This document shows positions 11,752 to 23,270 of a DNA stretch of 64,000 nucleotides, one piece after another. The notes beneath the pieces are model-generated. The model saw only the letters and a program-made list of their open reading frames with translations, did no database searches and had not been told where the DNA came from. Positions within the stretch are counted from its first letter, which is position 1. Each line of letters starts with the position of its first letter. The position numbers and the translations under genes are program-made. Source of the stretch: Rhynochetos jubatus (lineage: Eukaryota; Chordata; Aves; Eurypygiformes; Rhynochetidae). The DNA is taken from contig CM050656.1 in the NCBI GenBank assembly GCA_027574665.1, positions 8,507,501-8,571,500 on the forward strand. The letters are read 5' to 3'.

Positions 11752-14700
11752 AAATCAATTTTAAAGCCATTGCACGGTGATGACGTCCATCAGCATTTTC
11801 ATTGCATGCAACATGGACTCATTTTTGTGCTGTGTTCAGTTAAAGGGACCCTGGTAGCCCAGGCAGGTTTTGTAAATGAGTTCATTTCTGGCACTGCATC
11901 TTCTCCTAATTCTCGCCTCAATGTTTTTGAACTTTTACAATTACGTTTTCCTCTTTTTTTTTTTAATTCTCTCTTCTGTTGCCTTGTGCGTGCAAGAAAA
12001 GCTCGAAGTACAAGGGAATGTGCCAGTGAAGCTGGAATTGAGCATTGCCAGGTGTATTTGGGAGTCTTTTAAATTTTTGTGGAGTCTATTTTTAGGTCTG
12101 CACACAGTTGCATTATTAAGCTTTTCTCCTCCAACTGTGAAGCCTACAATTGCATTTTTAAATGAATGCTGGGGAAACCTCAGATAATCGCATGGCTCCC
12201 AGAGCCTAGACTTTTACAGAAAATACTGTAGGCCGGAAAAGAGCTGCAGTTCTTTGTAAGCCTAGCTGTGCAGCCTGGGAGAAAGGGGAGCTGGATGAGG
12301 GTGGCAGCTCTCTTTTCAATTGGGTGCTCTGGCCAAACAGGCGAGGTCCCAGCCAGACGAGTCCCCTGGTAGACGCTGTCACCATGCAGCTCCCACATTT
12401 CTGGTTGTCAGGTCACACGTACTGGGGGGGACCCACACGGTCCCCTGACAAGGCCACAGTAGCTCAGGCTCAGGAGATGAGGCAGAAGGATGGGAAGGGG
12501 CACTGACAACTTTACGTACCTTATTCATATTTTTCATTTACCGTTTAAGCAAAAAAAACCCAGTGAATTTGGTCCTTGAGGTAATTCCTCTAAGCACCTG
12601 CCTGTTGGTGAGTGCAGGAAAAGATGCTGTACCGATTCACTGTATGGCACAGTTCCTTATCTAGTGTGAGGATGCGGCAACCAGCTGAGTAAAGCTGTCT
12701 TGGACTTCAGGCTTCTCTTTCTGCAGAGTTTGTCCAGCTCTTCCCTGGAGTTGTCCCACATTTGCAGTATTTGGTTCAGTGATGTATGTTTTTGCGTCCT
12801 TGCTGATTCCTCACGTACTCAAATTGTTCCAACGTATTTTCCTTCTCTGTGGAAAGCATTGGACCAGTTTGCCAATGTACCTCTGTGCAGTCAGATATTG
12901 CCCAGGATGGAGACTGCTTTGGTCAGCCAGGCATTACACTTACATCCAGGCTAAGCAAAACCCTGCATTCTTCTTGGAATTTGAAGTTAAGGTAACATCC
13001 TTCCAAATAAAGTGGCATGGAAAACCTTTGTAAAAGTGACTCAGGCAGCCAGCAGCAGGAGCTTTGAATTTGAATTGCCTGGAAAGACTCCTACAGTTAC
13101 TTGGAGTATCATATAAGCTTCCAAGGAGAAAGATTTTGGGGAAATTCAATGGAGGCTTCACATGTTTTGGACAGCAGCTGAATAGAAACCGTATGCTTTA
13201 AGGCACTTCATATACTCACTCAGCCTTTTTCTTGTGAAATGCACATGGGATGAGTTCTACTCCTCACCAATAGTTATGTAAAGAAGTTTCTGCACCTTGG
13301 CCCTCTCATGAGAGCTGACTAATGTATTTCAGGAAATGTTATAGCACGCTTCTGAGACAGGGGATGATGCTCATTACTGTACTTTAAATAGGTGATCTGC
13401 TTGAAAAGACAGGTGAAGGGTTTGAGAGGCATTTCAAATGCAGAACTTTCTCCCAAGACTTTGTAGAACACCTGGGGTTTGAACCCCTTTTAATTCCAGC
13501 AATGTCCTAGGAATTCCAATTCCATCTTAACCGCTTGTGGAGGTTTTAGCTCTGCGCATCTTGCCCAAAGGGATCTGTGGCACAATATTTTAGCTTCAAA
13601 AAAACCCCTGTGGGCAACCCAGACATCTGGTTGACATATCTACTGCTTTTGAGTTCTGTGTAGACGCTAACAGCATGTTCCTTACATCTTCTGTGCCATG
13701 AGAAGGAAAGGCAGCACGACAGTTAGGTGTCCCTCTCCATCTTCTGTTCAGTCACGGCCTTTGGCTCTGTGACAGCAGGAAGATTTGAGGCCCTGAGACC
13801 CTGAACATTCGCTGTTGCAAGGAAAAGTTGCTTTACACAAGGCAAGTACTTGGCTCAGAGCCTCATGCAGGCACCTTGTCAGTTCAAATTGAGCACAGAG
13901 TGCTTCAGCTGATGAGAATTTGGCCCCACCATGTCTTCTTGCAGTGCATTATTTCATGGTTACTGTTTGGAGTGGGGAGAGAAAGAGATTTTTAAGAAAT
14001 TAAATTAAAAGAATAATAAAATCACATAGAAGTTGTTTGAGGAGCTTAAATACCCTGCTCTTGGCAATATAGCTTCATTTTCTATATAATCCTTACTTTA
14101 CAGCTTTTGCAAGGGGTAAAATCTATCCCTCGGGGTAAATTTTCCACCCCACTTGTATCCAAACCTCTTGACACTATTGACATTCGTGTCTTCAATTCAA
14201 GCCCAAATTACAGTGGCATAAGCCTCCATTTAGTGATGACAAAGCTAGCAAGGCTTTGGGATTTGGTTTAGTTTAGCAGAAACATATCAAACCTTCTTCC
14301 AGCCGATTAGTTCTGGAGCTCCTCAGGAGAACATCGTTTCTTAAGGAATGTTTGTCACTGTGTTTTTATTGATTTCAGAAATGTCTTAAATCCCATTCAC
14401 CCACCCCCCTTTATGGTTTCCTTTTTATTCTTGGTGGGGTTTTTTTTTCAGTTTTGTCCTTGGAAAGTGCCTTACCTATCTTCCTTTGCTTTCTGACATC
14501 AGTACAGATGCACAAAGTCACTTTGCTAAATATGAAACACAACGGAATGTTTTCAGGATCAGTAGTTCTTAAGGAAAAAAAACCAAAAGAAGTAGGAAGA
14601 ATGAGACTGAAGGAGCTGTTCTGATGACTAAGCCAAAGAGAACCTAGCAAAGCATGATCCACTCCTGAACATTAAGTGCATCCCCATACCCAGTCAACCC

Positions 14701-16239
14701 ATCACTGCAACTCTCTGGGAGGAGGAAAGATGGTCTGTGGATTTGAACTGGATTAGTGAACTCCCAAAACAGTTGGTTCCCTCCTCCCAGTTGTTTTGTT
14801 GGAGTTGGACATGTCTGTGCTGACTTGTACCAGCCTGAGGAATCAATGCTGTTCAAAACCATAGCTGGTCTTTCAGCATCAGGCGTTGCCACAAATCTGT
14901 TTACCAGTGTAATTTGTTCTGAAACACTGGAGAACCCAATGAAATGGTGCTGCTGAAGCACTCAGAATGCTGGGAAGTGGCCTGAGGACAAATGTGGCTT
15001 AGTAGAGCCACAGTGTGATTGTGCCGTAATGACATCACTAGCAATATCGTTTGGTCTCAGTCTTGACCCGATGGCTTGCAATTTTGTGCAGTGTTATTCC
15101 TATTACCTGCCGATTTTCCCTCCCTGTTTTTTGCCTCTGTGCTGCAGTTTCCAGCTCTTTGGAGGAATAGCCTGTGCTTGGCAGCATTCCACCACACTCC
15201 CTAACCCCCACCTCCTTCCTTTGGATCACCAGGTAAAACCAGCATGTATTAGAATCATTAAGGTATTAATATTTAACAGTATTAGATCTGGAATCAAAAA
15301 CACCACTGGGCTGTAGGTTTTCTTCCTCTGTGTGCAATAAATCACCATCAACCTCTGTATTTTGTTTGTGTTTCCATAGTGAGATAGAGGCATCATGAAA
15401 ACAAATTCAAAAGCTTTGGTTTGTTTTTATTACATATGCTGGGGACTTGCTTGTGAAAGGCAGAGTGTCGATGCAGTGGGGGATCCCCAGTGCAATCACA
15501 AAGCCTCACTGAGTCCAGGAGGGGGTGTGCTTACAAGCCACCATAATCCAGAGGAAGCCTGGAGTGTTCCAGATATTAGAGCAGCACTTGATGTGTCTGC
15601 GTCTGTCGCTCTCCATGGATAGAAAGTACGGTGGAGCAGAAATTGCCCTGGAAAGTAATTATTGAATGGTTTCCGCTGATCCATCTGAACAGCACCGTTT
15701 ACTCTAAGCCAGTCATGGTGGCAGGACTAAGGGAGCTCCTCTGCCAGTGGTTTACTCTTCTGTCAAGCAGGAGTCGTGCCTGCCCCTTGCATGGCTGCCT
15801 TTGGATCACCTGTATTGGACGTGTCTGTCAGTGCACAAAGTCTGCTTTACTGTCCAGCAGTGTAAGCAGACATCCTCCTTGAATCCCATCCCCTGTTGTT
15901 GCAGACAACCTGGTTATTTTTGGAGCCCTTTCTCTAGCTTGGGTTGCCTCACCCTGCTTATAACTGTGTATTTTCATGCTGTCCATCCAGTCTGTCTGTG
16001 TGTGTCAGTCCGGGGTGTTTCACCTCTTCTTCCCAGGAGAAGATGTGCTGCTCATACACAGTTCATATGGGAAGAATTTCATCACCCAGTGAATAACCAC
16101 ACAGCCTGTTAGTAATCTGGAAAGTGTCCTGGAGATTAAAAAGACTGTGTACCTTCCCCCACTCTTTGGCAATAGCAACCGTGATCTTTATTTTCATCGA
16201 AATGGTTTTTCTAGCTGGCAGTGCAAAAGCACTGAGCTG
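11752..16239. other. Unique non-coding sequence
   Basis: About 4.5 kb was inspected without finding a gene, RNA or well-supported repeat. Open frames reach only 121 codons (15747-16112, plus). The stretch near 13980-14020 is A-rich. I see no clear splice-bounded exon. Confidence 0.55.
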
Positions 16240-16510
16240 TCTGTCTAGCCATCAGGCCAAGCCTGGTTAAATTAATATTAGCTCTGAGAAATAGGTAATT
16301 ATTTTCCCTGTTTATTTGGTTGCACCTATAATTATTGCTTTACCTGGTGGGAGCCATAAGCTGTTGTAATTATGCTTCGTTAAAATGCTGATTAATAACG
16401 GCTTGCTTCTGAAAGGTGTGCTGTGGGACCTACTTTTCCCTGGCTAGGCTTATTAATTGTAATGTAGATCTATGTACCTATCTATTAGCCCTGAGCTAAT
16501 ATACATAGAA
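16240..16510. promoter_or_regulatory. Candidate conserved non-coding block rich in TAAT/ATTA cores
   Basis: At least six homeodomain-type cores occur in about 250 bases (for example TAAATTAATATTA, GTAATTATTTT, ATAATTATTG, GATTAATAACGG, TTATTAATTGTAAT). CpG is scarce and no repeat signature is visible. Developmental enhancers of vertebrates often look like this, but AT-rich neutral DNA also contains such cores, so the call is tentative. Confidence 0.3.
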
Positions 16511-16760
16511 ATGATGCTAAGATCATATTTCAGCTCCTGACTTAGACTCACTAACACTAGGAAGTCCAGACCTCAAGATAGTTTTTCTGGTCAAACAAAG
16601 ATTCTTCCTTGCTATCAACCTATTGCACATTTCCAAACACATCTGGAAACGACAAGTAGAAAAAATTATAGCAAATGTGCCCTACATAGAGTACTGCTGA
16701 GCTCCTGTGTAATAGTCTTTATGTTCACGAACTTTTAGACTGCTTTAAGAAGGAAGGTCA

Positions 16761-16830
16761 ATATTATTTCCATTTTATACATCAGGAACATGAGGTTTGG
16801 AAAATGTTTCACTGCACTAGAAGGTATGTA
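16761..16830 (-). mobile_element. MIR-like SINE relic (antisense)
   Basis: Positions 16761-16796 (ATTATTTCCATTTTATAC, then ATCAGGAACATGAGGT) align closely with the complement of the MIR block 'attatccccattttacagatgaggaaactgaggc'. The following GAAAATGTTTCACTGCAC is a weaker match to the next MIR block. A younger CR1 begins about 15 bases later. Confidence 0.5.
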
Positions 16831-16845
16831 GAGTATATGTAGATA

Positions 16846-17120
16846 GGTAGTGACAGGACAGGGGGTAACGGGTTTAAATTGAAAGCGGGGAGGTATAGAT
16901 TGGATGTAAGGAAGAAATTCTTCATGGAGAGGGTGGGGAGGCACTGGGACAGGTTGCCCAGAGAAGCTGTGAATGCCCCATCCCTGGAAGTGTTCAAGGC
17001 CAGGCTGGATGAGCCTTGGAGCAATCTGGTCTAGTGGAGGGTGCCCCTGCCCATGGCAGGGGGGTTGGAACTAGACGATCTTTAAGGTCCCTTCCAACCC
17101 AAACCATTCTGTGATTCTAT
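16846..17120 (+). mobile_element. CR1 LINE 3' end (5'-truncated, relatively young)
   Basis: This is the best repeat in the window. From GACAGGACAGGGGGTAACGG (about 16852) through GGATGTAAGGAAGAAATTC and GGGACAGGTTGCCCAGAGAA to the terminal GGTCCCTTCCAACCC and ATTCTGTGATTCTAT, the whole order of an avian CR1 3' region is present with few changes. It ends in a single ATTCTAT-type unit rather than poly-A, as expected for CR1. Only the last roughly 275 bases of the element are present, so reverse transcriptase and ORF1 are absent. The 5' truncation is normal for CR1, arising by incomplete target-primed reverse transcription. The orientation is sense on the plus strand. Confidence 0.95.
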
Positions 17121-18996
17121 ACGTGTTCATTTATGAGCACAGGCTTTGTCACGGTTTAGTTAGCCAAACAGTAAGAGCACACCTGACTTCTTGACCTTCA
17201 GTAAGGCTGTGAAGTAGGATTTCAGCTAAAAGCTAGCTTCACCAGCTACCTGCTAACTTCTGCAGTGTTATTTTGAGATAACTGCTCCTACCTTTTCATT
17301 CTCTTTTGTCCATGAGCTCTGTTATCAAGCTGGAGCAGGAGGTGAACAACGTTGAGCCATCTAGATCAGCATACCGCTTTCTCCTTTGAGGCAGAACCAG
17401 AAGGTGCCTTAAATAATTTGATAGTGATTGTTCCTAATGCAGCAGCAGAACAACAGTTCCACATAAGTTGAATACTTAATGCTCAGAAGTTGAGTTGTTT
17501 TCTCAGTTTTTTTCAGTGTTTGAGTTCCATCTCTCACCTGTATGTGTATGTGCTGCAGAGTGTCCTGCCTCAGTGTCAGCTGAGCCGAACGGTACTGAGA
17601 TTTAGGGTATGGTTGGGGAGGGGAGGGGAGTTAAAGATCAGTGTTCCTAGTGTTATTGAGTAATTTTGTGGCTCTGGGATTCAGTACTTTAAAAGAAATA
17701 GTGTAAATATTCCAACAATGTCACACTCTTTACCAAGAATGCTTGCCTTTGAGGTTTGAATCCTGCAAGACTGGAAAGCTTTTTGACTTGTGTGAATGAG
17801 AAATGAATATAGATTCCTTCTTTCTCTTTTTTAACACCCATTCTGTTGTGAAAATGATGCAGGCAGACTTTGATTTGAGAATTCCTTAGTCCTAAAAGAG
17901 TGGAGTTCATACATAAGGTTCCCATTTGGGACATTTCTAATAATGTGCATTAATCAAGCATACTGTTCAGATATTTTTTGCTTTTTCTGGGCTTCCTAAA
18001 GGTCTTATTTCTCCTATTTTTTCTTGAGTGAGTGCAACAGCTCAACCCAACCAGTACAGTCCGGTCACAACAAAGCACCCTTTAGTAATTATCCATTCTT
18101 TGGACTTTGTGTCAAAATTTGCAGCATGAGGATCTCTGCCTGGATACGACAAAGAAGCGGTTGATGCCAATGAGTGTGTTAAGGATGATTGAGTGGGCGA
18201 GAGCAGCCAGAGCTTAATGTAAGCGAGGCAAAGATTCAGTCTATAAGTCCATGAGATTGAGTCTATACGTCTTCATTAGTGCTTTATGGCTTAAAACATG
18301 GTAATGGTTTCAAGAGTGAACACTGTATTTGTACATTAACTTTTTCACCTCTGAATACCTTTTTATACCCACTCTGCCTGGACCAGAACTGATACCAGGA
18401 TCATTCACTGACCTCATGTAGAAACTGGTCCCAGCTCTTGTATGTTCTCTGTTCTTGACTTCAGTTAGATGTGGCCATGCACTTAACTCATTACACAGCC
18501 CGTTCTGCTCTTGTTCAAAGCCATCTTATTAAGTGCAGTTGTATGGCAGGCCCAACACTGGAGCTAGAAATTAGGGCTATGGTGGACAAAGGTTCCCTCC
18601 TGTCATGAAGAATCTGTTTTCTGCCTGCTTGATCTTGGTTTGATTCAAGTCCATTTGCTTTCAGGATTTCTCACCCATTTTTCAGACATGAAGAAAGGAT
18701 ATTGTGGGTAGGAGCAGCTACTTTGTAGTGGGCGTTTCACCCCCAGCCTCTTCTGAGCATAAGCTCCATTTTGTGACTAGACTAAAAGCATCCAGAACCT
18801 TGGCTGCTTCTGTACCTCGGTAGAAATGCTGATGGATAGGTGGATATGTACCCAATGGGAAACAGAGAAGAAAGGGCCTTACATGAGGATGTATAGGTCA
18901 GTGTGTGCATATGCTGGAAGGAAAAAGCATTGTTGTTACATATTTGGATCACTCTGGTTCTTCCAGGTGTGGGCTATTCTAAGCAGCTCATTTCTT
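17121..18996. other. Unique non-coding sequence
   Basis: No gene or RNA was recognised. The stretch near 17610-17630 contains a short G-rich run (GGGGAGGGGAGGGGAG). Open frames are at most 81 codons. The segment near 18660-18720 faintly resembles a MIR complement but not enough to call. Confidence 0.6.
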
Positions 18997-19016
18997 AAAA
19001 AAAAAAAAAAAAAAAA
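18997..19016 (+). repeat. Poly-A run (A20)
   Basis: Twenty consecutive A residues follow CATTTCTT. I looked for a processed pseudogene or SINE body upstream and saw neither a coding match nor a convincing target-site duplication, so this is listed as a simple repeat only. Confidence 0.9.
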
Positions 19017-19206
19017 TCTGTGATTTATCACTGTTATTCTGAATCATATTCTTTGTCATAATCCCCTCAACTTGTCATGCATGGAGAATACAATGGTTTG
19101 ATCCCAGAGCTCAGGAACTACTTTGCTGTTTTCTTTTAAAAAGTGCCAACGTTGCATCTCTGTGCATCCTTTTCAAATGCAGTCTGAAACTAAGCACTGC
19201 TTTGAA

Positions 19207-19290
19207 GTCAGGGAAACTGAGGCACAATTACTTGCAAGGTCATGTTATAGGCCAGAGCAAGGATTAGGTGCCAGGCATCTCAGCCTGTTG
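19207..19290 (-). mobile_element. MIR-like SINE relic (antisense)
   Basis: GGGAAACTGAGGCACA (19211-19226), ACTTGCAAGGTCAT (about 19230-19243) and GCCAGAGCAAGGATTAGG (about 19251-19268) fall in the order expected for the complement of a MIR core and tRNA-related region (gaaactgaggcac - acttgcccaaggtcac - gcagagccgggatt). Two small deletions separate them. This is among the clearest of the MIR copies here. Confidence 0.7.
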
Positions 19291-19919
19291 TTGCTGGAGA
19301 AGGCACAATGTGAAATTCAATTCTTTTAATCTGAAATAAAGATAAAGTCAGCAGAATGCCAAAAGGCCATAACATTTTTTGGAAGGGCTGGGCAGCAGAG
19401 TATGGGAGAAGGAAAAAATTAAAAGTTGTAATCAGAAACTAGGGTTGAGCTGGACTAGAACGACTAGAGACACATGGCAAGTTAAGAGGAAGTTTGTATC
19501 TGAGCTTGCACCTTGCTCATTTTCAAGTAGACTTTCCCTTTGAAATGGAGCTGATGCAAGATCTGAACAAGAGATATTTGTGAGATACACCTGCAAATCT
19601 CAGATTGGTGATTTGAGATGTGTAGCCAAGATAACAACAGTAATCCCAACAGCAGTGCTGAGTGCTCCTCCATTCCCGTCCCACTGGAAAAACTGGATTT
19701 TTGGAAATGTGAGTAACATTCTAAGATATGTGGTAAACTTTGGGATTGCCAGGAGCTTTGGGGGTCAAATCCCTTGATAATGTGCAATTGACTGCAATGA
19801 AGAATTAACAGTGTCTGCTGCTGAGAATCTTTCCATTTTTGTGTCTCTTGCACAAAGGAAAGGATGGTGAGAAAGGGATCCTTTCATCCAAACACATTTC
19901 CTCCCTCCCTTTCTGAAAA

Positions 19920-20640
19920 ACAATGTTCGTATCGGCCAACACATCTAATTGCAGGCCAGCTGATATCACTTGTGTGGCTGGCTTGACTGTCCTATTAATC
20001 GCTTAAAAACTAGCAAAACCCCTTCAGCCTGCTGGCTCAGTTTTGGGAAGGACATCGTGTTATTCACAATCATTTCCAGCTATCATATAAATTATTTAGA
20101 AAAATTGATACTGCATATTTTAAGGAGCTAGATTTCTCTGTTCCTTTGTCCCCCTCCCTCTCTTTTTTTTTGTTCTGATTAGACAAATGACTCATGCAAG
20201 CGAGTGTTCCCCGCAATGCCACTAATTGATGGGATGCTATACAATTGCATTGCAATAACAAAACACTTTCAGCCTCTGAGAGATTAGTTGCATTGGCCTG
20301 GGATTAAGAAACCTTTGAAATCCTGAATCTAAATTACCATTCTTTTGACTGCTGTTTGTGACGCTAATTAGCTGTGTTAATTGGATGTTTTGATACTTGA
20401 AGAGCAGAGCAATCCAAATCTATCTTTTTTTTTTTTTTTTTTTGGAAAGCCAAAATTATTAATGAGTTTGGCAAGGGAGCCAGGGTTTATTTGAATGCTG
20501 TACACTTCCATATTCCCATTTTTGTTTTAAGTTGGTATTTTTGTTGTTTTTTAATGTTGCTATTATTATTTTTTAAGCACTCTGAGTGAGTAATCAGCGT
20601 AGGAGTGAATAGTAAACGTTTGAATGTGCTTTCCAACAGA
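19920..20640. promoter_or_regulatory. Candidate conserved non-coding block (large, AT-rich)
   Basis: About 700 bases contain no recognisable interspersed repeat, apart from a T19 run at 20425-20443. TAAT-type cores are dense: TCTAATTGCAGG, CCTATTAATCGC, ACTAATTGATGG, ACGCTAATTAGCTG, GTTAATTGG and TTATTAATGAG. ATTGCATTGCAATA near 20245 is a further octamer/CEBP-like palindromic motif. No open frame of note. Conservation is inferred from composition only. Confidence 0.3.
20425..20443 (+). repeat. Poly-T run (T19)
   Basis: Nineteen consecutive T residues inside the AT-rich block. On the minus strand it would be an A19 run, but no retroposed body is recognisable on that side. Confidence 0.9.
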
Positions 20641-23059
20641 GAGCTCTGATGCATTGCTGTCTCCAAATTATTGAACTGCTGGAGAGAAAATATGTCCAAG
20701 CCAACATCGTTTTTATTGTTGGAGAAGTGGGGAGATAAAGGGGAGGAAGTGTGAAACAGAGGAAGAAAATTAACGTGAAGCCATCTAGATGGAGGGGCTT
20801 CCTTTATAATCGCATGATAGGCGTTCTGAAAGAAGCTCAAATTTAGGTTCTTCTGGGTTGTCCTGTAGTAGCTTGCTGGTCTTGCACCGGGCACCATGCT
20901 GGCTCCCTAGGCTCTGGACACACAGAAATGAATTGGTGTAAAGAGTTGCATGGGTGTTCAGGAAGTGGTGTAGAAATCCTTCACCTTGTAGGATCAAAAA
21001 TCAGTATTTGCTTCCCACTGCTGTTCCTACCTACACCACCTTACGGTCTGGATTCTGTTCTGACAGACAGGCCTTCCTGGCCATGGCCCTATCTTGTTTC
21101 TGAGTTTCAGAGAAAAAGAAAAAAACGGAACAACCACCTATGTCAACTTCTAGAGGAACTACATCCCGTTTTACTCTGAACCCAGGCCATGCTGTTTTGG
21201 TGTTTTGGAAGCGAAGCCATAGTGGGCCATGCCTTAGAGTTCAGCGTGGTGGTGACGCCATGCCTGTGCCTCAGTGCTCTCATCTGACAGGGTCTCTGGA
21301 CCCCACAGGTAGTGGCACGTCAGGGAGCCCCTTGCTATTGCTGACTGTTCTTCAGGTGCCAGGCTATACGGGGACTGCGAGAGCGGTGGTACAGGGTCTG
21401 GTGCAGTCTGGGATGGAAAGGCAGTGGAGATTACAGTTTCAGTGCCCACGTCTTCTCTGTAAAGTACAGGATCTGAAGTTAGCATCTAGGAAAGGACTTG
21501 GCTACCTAAAAAATATCTTGAGGGACTTCTGGCATGTCCTTCGACAATTATGTTCCAAAATTACCTTCCTTTTAAATGCCACCTTTTAGATGCTGTTTCT
21601 TAAAGCTTCTTAAAAAAAACCCAAAAAACTTTTAAAGCACCTTTTACTGACACCTCCCTTTTTTACACCATCTTGTCTAAACATCCAGACCAAGCTCTGT
21701 GCTGTTTGCAGTGTGCCCTGCCGCCTCACCGTCACTGCCGCCACAGAGCCGAGCTGCAAGGGGCCCCCTCTGACCCATGCCCTCTGAACAGAGGGCACCC
21801 AGTGACAAGGAGATACTCTCTCCAAAACCAAATGTGACTGCTTTTTTTGGAAAATGGAGGTAGCTAGCACCTTTCTGGAATCATCTTTTAGATAAACAGC
21901 TACCCCAAAGCACAGCATCCCAATTAGTGTCATTCCCAACCCACAAAGCATATTCTTGGCCTGTCTCCCCTGGTGACGGTTTGGGTAGGAACACCTTGCT
22001 CTCAAACTTGCGCTCCCTTGTAGAGAGGGATGGAAGAGCTGTGGGGTCAGGAGAAGGGTGAGAGAGGCCTTGAGTCTGTGGAGCTCAGCAGATAGGACAT
22101 GCCTCTGGCAGGAGGGAGCTTGGAGGCAGCCTCTCTCTTTCTAGGCATGGGATTTCTGTGAAAGCATCCTGATATACAGGTGGAAGGCAGTCCAAGGACA
22201 AGGGCCTGTGTGGATGGGGCAGCCTTCTGTCCAGCGCTGCTTCAGGAACCGCAGAGCAGGAGGATTTGGGGCTCTCACTTGAGCCTGTTTCTTCCTTTGG
22301 GCTCCCTCTGCAGAGCTCCTTCTCAGCACGCAGATCACTGCTGTCCCCTCCTGGGGCAGCAGCCTCTCTCCATGTGCCCTGCAAGGAGTGAGGGGCCAGA
22401 TCTTGACCCGTGGGTACCACCTGGGCCTCAGACACCAGTACTTAGGTCTGTGTGTCTCATGGATATCTGAGGCCTTTAGAGGATTTGGCTCTTTTTCTTC
22501 CACCCTCCCATGGCTGTTTCTTTCACAGGCACAGACTTCACTCAGTTCCATTTTCTGTTGTTGTTGTTGGATTCAACAAGTTTGAAAAGCGTTGTCTGAA
22601 GAGTCGCATCCAGTTGGAGCACCATCTGGATGGGACAGGCCAGAGAGACTCAGCTGCCTCTGAAAACAACCCAGAAAACCATTCAAAGTCTTAATGTGTA
22701 ATTACAGTGTCAAACAACTAAACCCCACTTCAGCCAACTCCTTGGCAGCTTTGTGCCTTGGTCCTAAGGAGATTTGTCTTCCAGGGGAGCTTAGGGAGTC
22801 AGTTCCTGGGTGAGTAAGAGGGGTGAGACGTGGTGGAAAGCTCTTGGATGTGATCGCTAGGGCAGGACTGTGTTTTTCATGACTTTCAGTCTCCATCTGT
22901 CAGTGGATTCATGTGCTGACACTGACGGCTCCTTTAGAGGAAGCAGCACCTCCTGGCTTGTGGCAGCCTGCTAGTGGGAGGGCAGAGGACAGGGCTGTGT
23001 GAGTGTCTCCAGGGGAGGCTGGAAACCATACAGAAGTGCAGTGGAGCCAGGTTCAGACG
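20641..23059. other. Unique non-coding sequence
   Basis: This contains the longest ATG-initiated open frame I confirmed, 149 codons at 21140-21589 (plus), with no recognised domain. Overlapping minus-strand frames of 116-136 codons also occur at 22085-22551. All are within the range expected by chance for this base composition. A short TTG repeat lies at 22557-22570. Confidence 0.55.
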
Positions 23060-23270
23060 TCTGCAGCCGAATCACTTCCAAAGCAGAATAAACAACACTT
23101 CAGCTTTTCACCATGAACAGTAATCAGCTTTCTGTTTTCAAACAGTTGTCAAAAAACAAAACAAATGCAGGAAGAGCATCAAAACTGTTCTCCAAATACT
23201 GAGCTGATATGGGAAATCCTGTAGCAAAATGCTTTTTAGTAACATCTTCCATCTCTCTTATGGCAGCTCT
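23060..23270. promoter_or_regulatory. Candidate conserved non-coding block (weak)
   Basis: This is a repeat-free, CpG-poor stretch with balanced A and T content, including AACAGTAATCAGC and AATACTGAGCTGATATGG. It stands out from the GC-richer flanks. The evidence is compositional only. Confidence 0.15.

Noticed and set aside
18660-18720. Weak MIR-complement resemblance
   Set aside because: Too short and too diverged to assign.
18960-19016. Processed pseudogene ending in the A20 run
   Set aside because: No coding similarity, polyadenylation signal or target-site duplication could be seen upstream.
21140-21589. 149-codon plus-strand frame beginning with ATG
   Set aside because: The length is expected by chance, there is no domain, and no splice or promoter evidence supports it.
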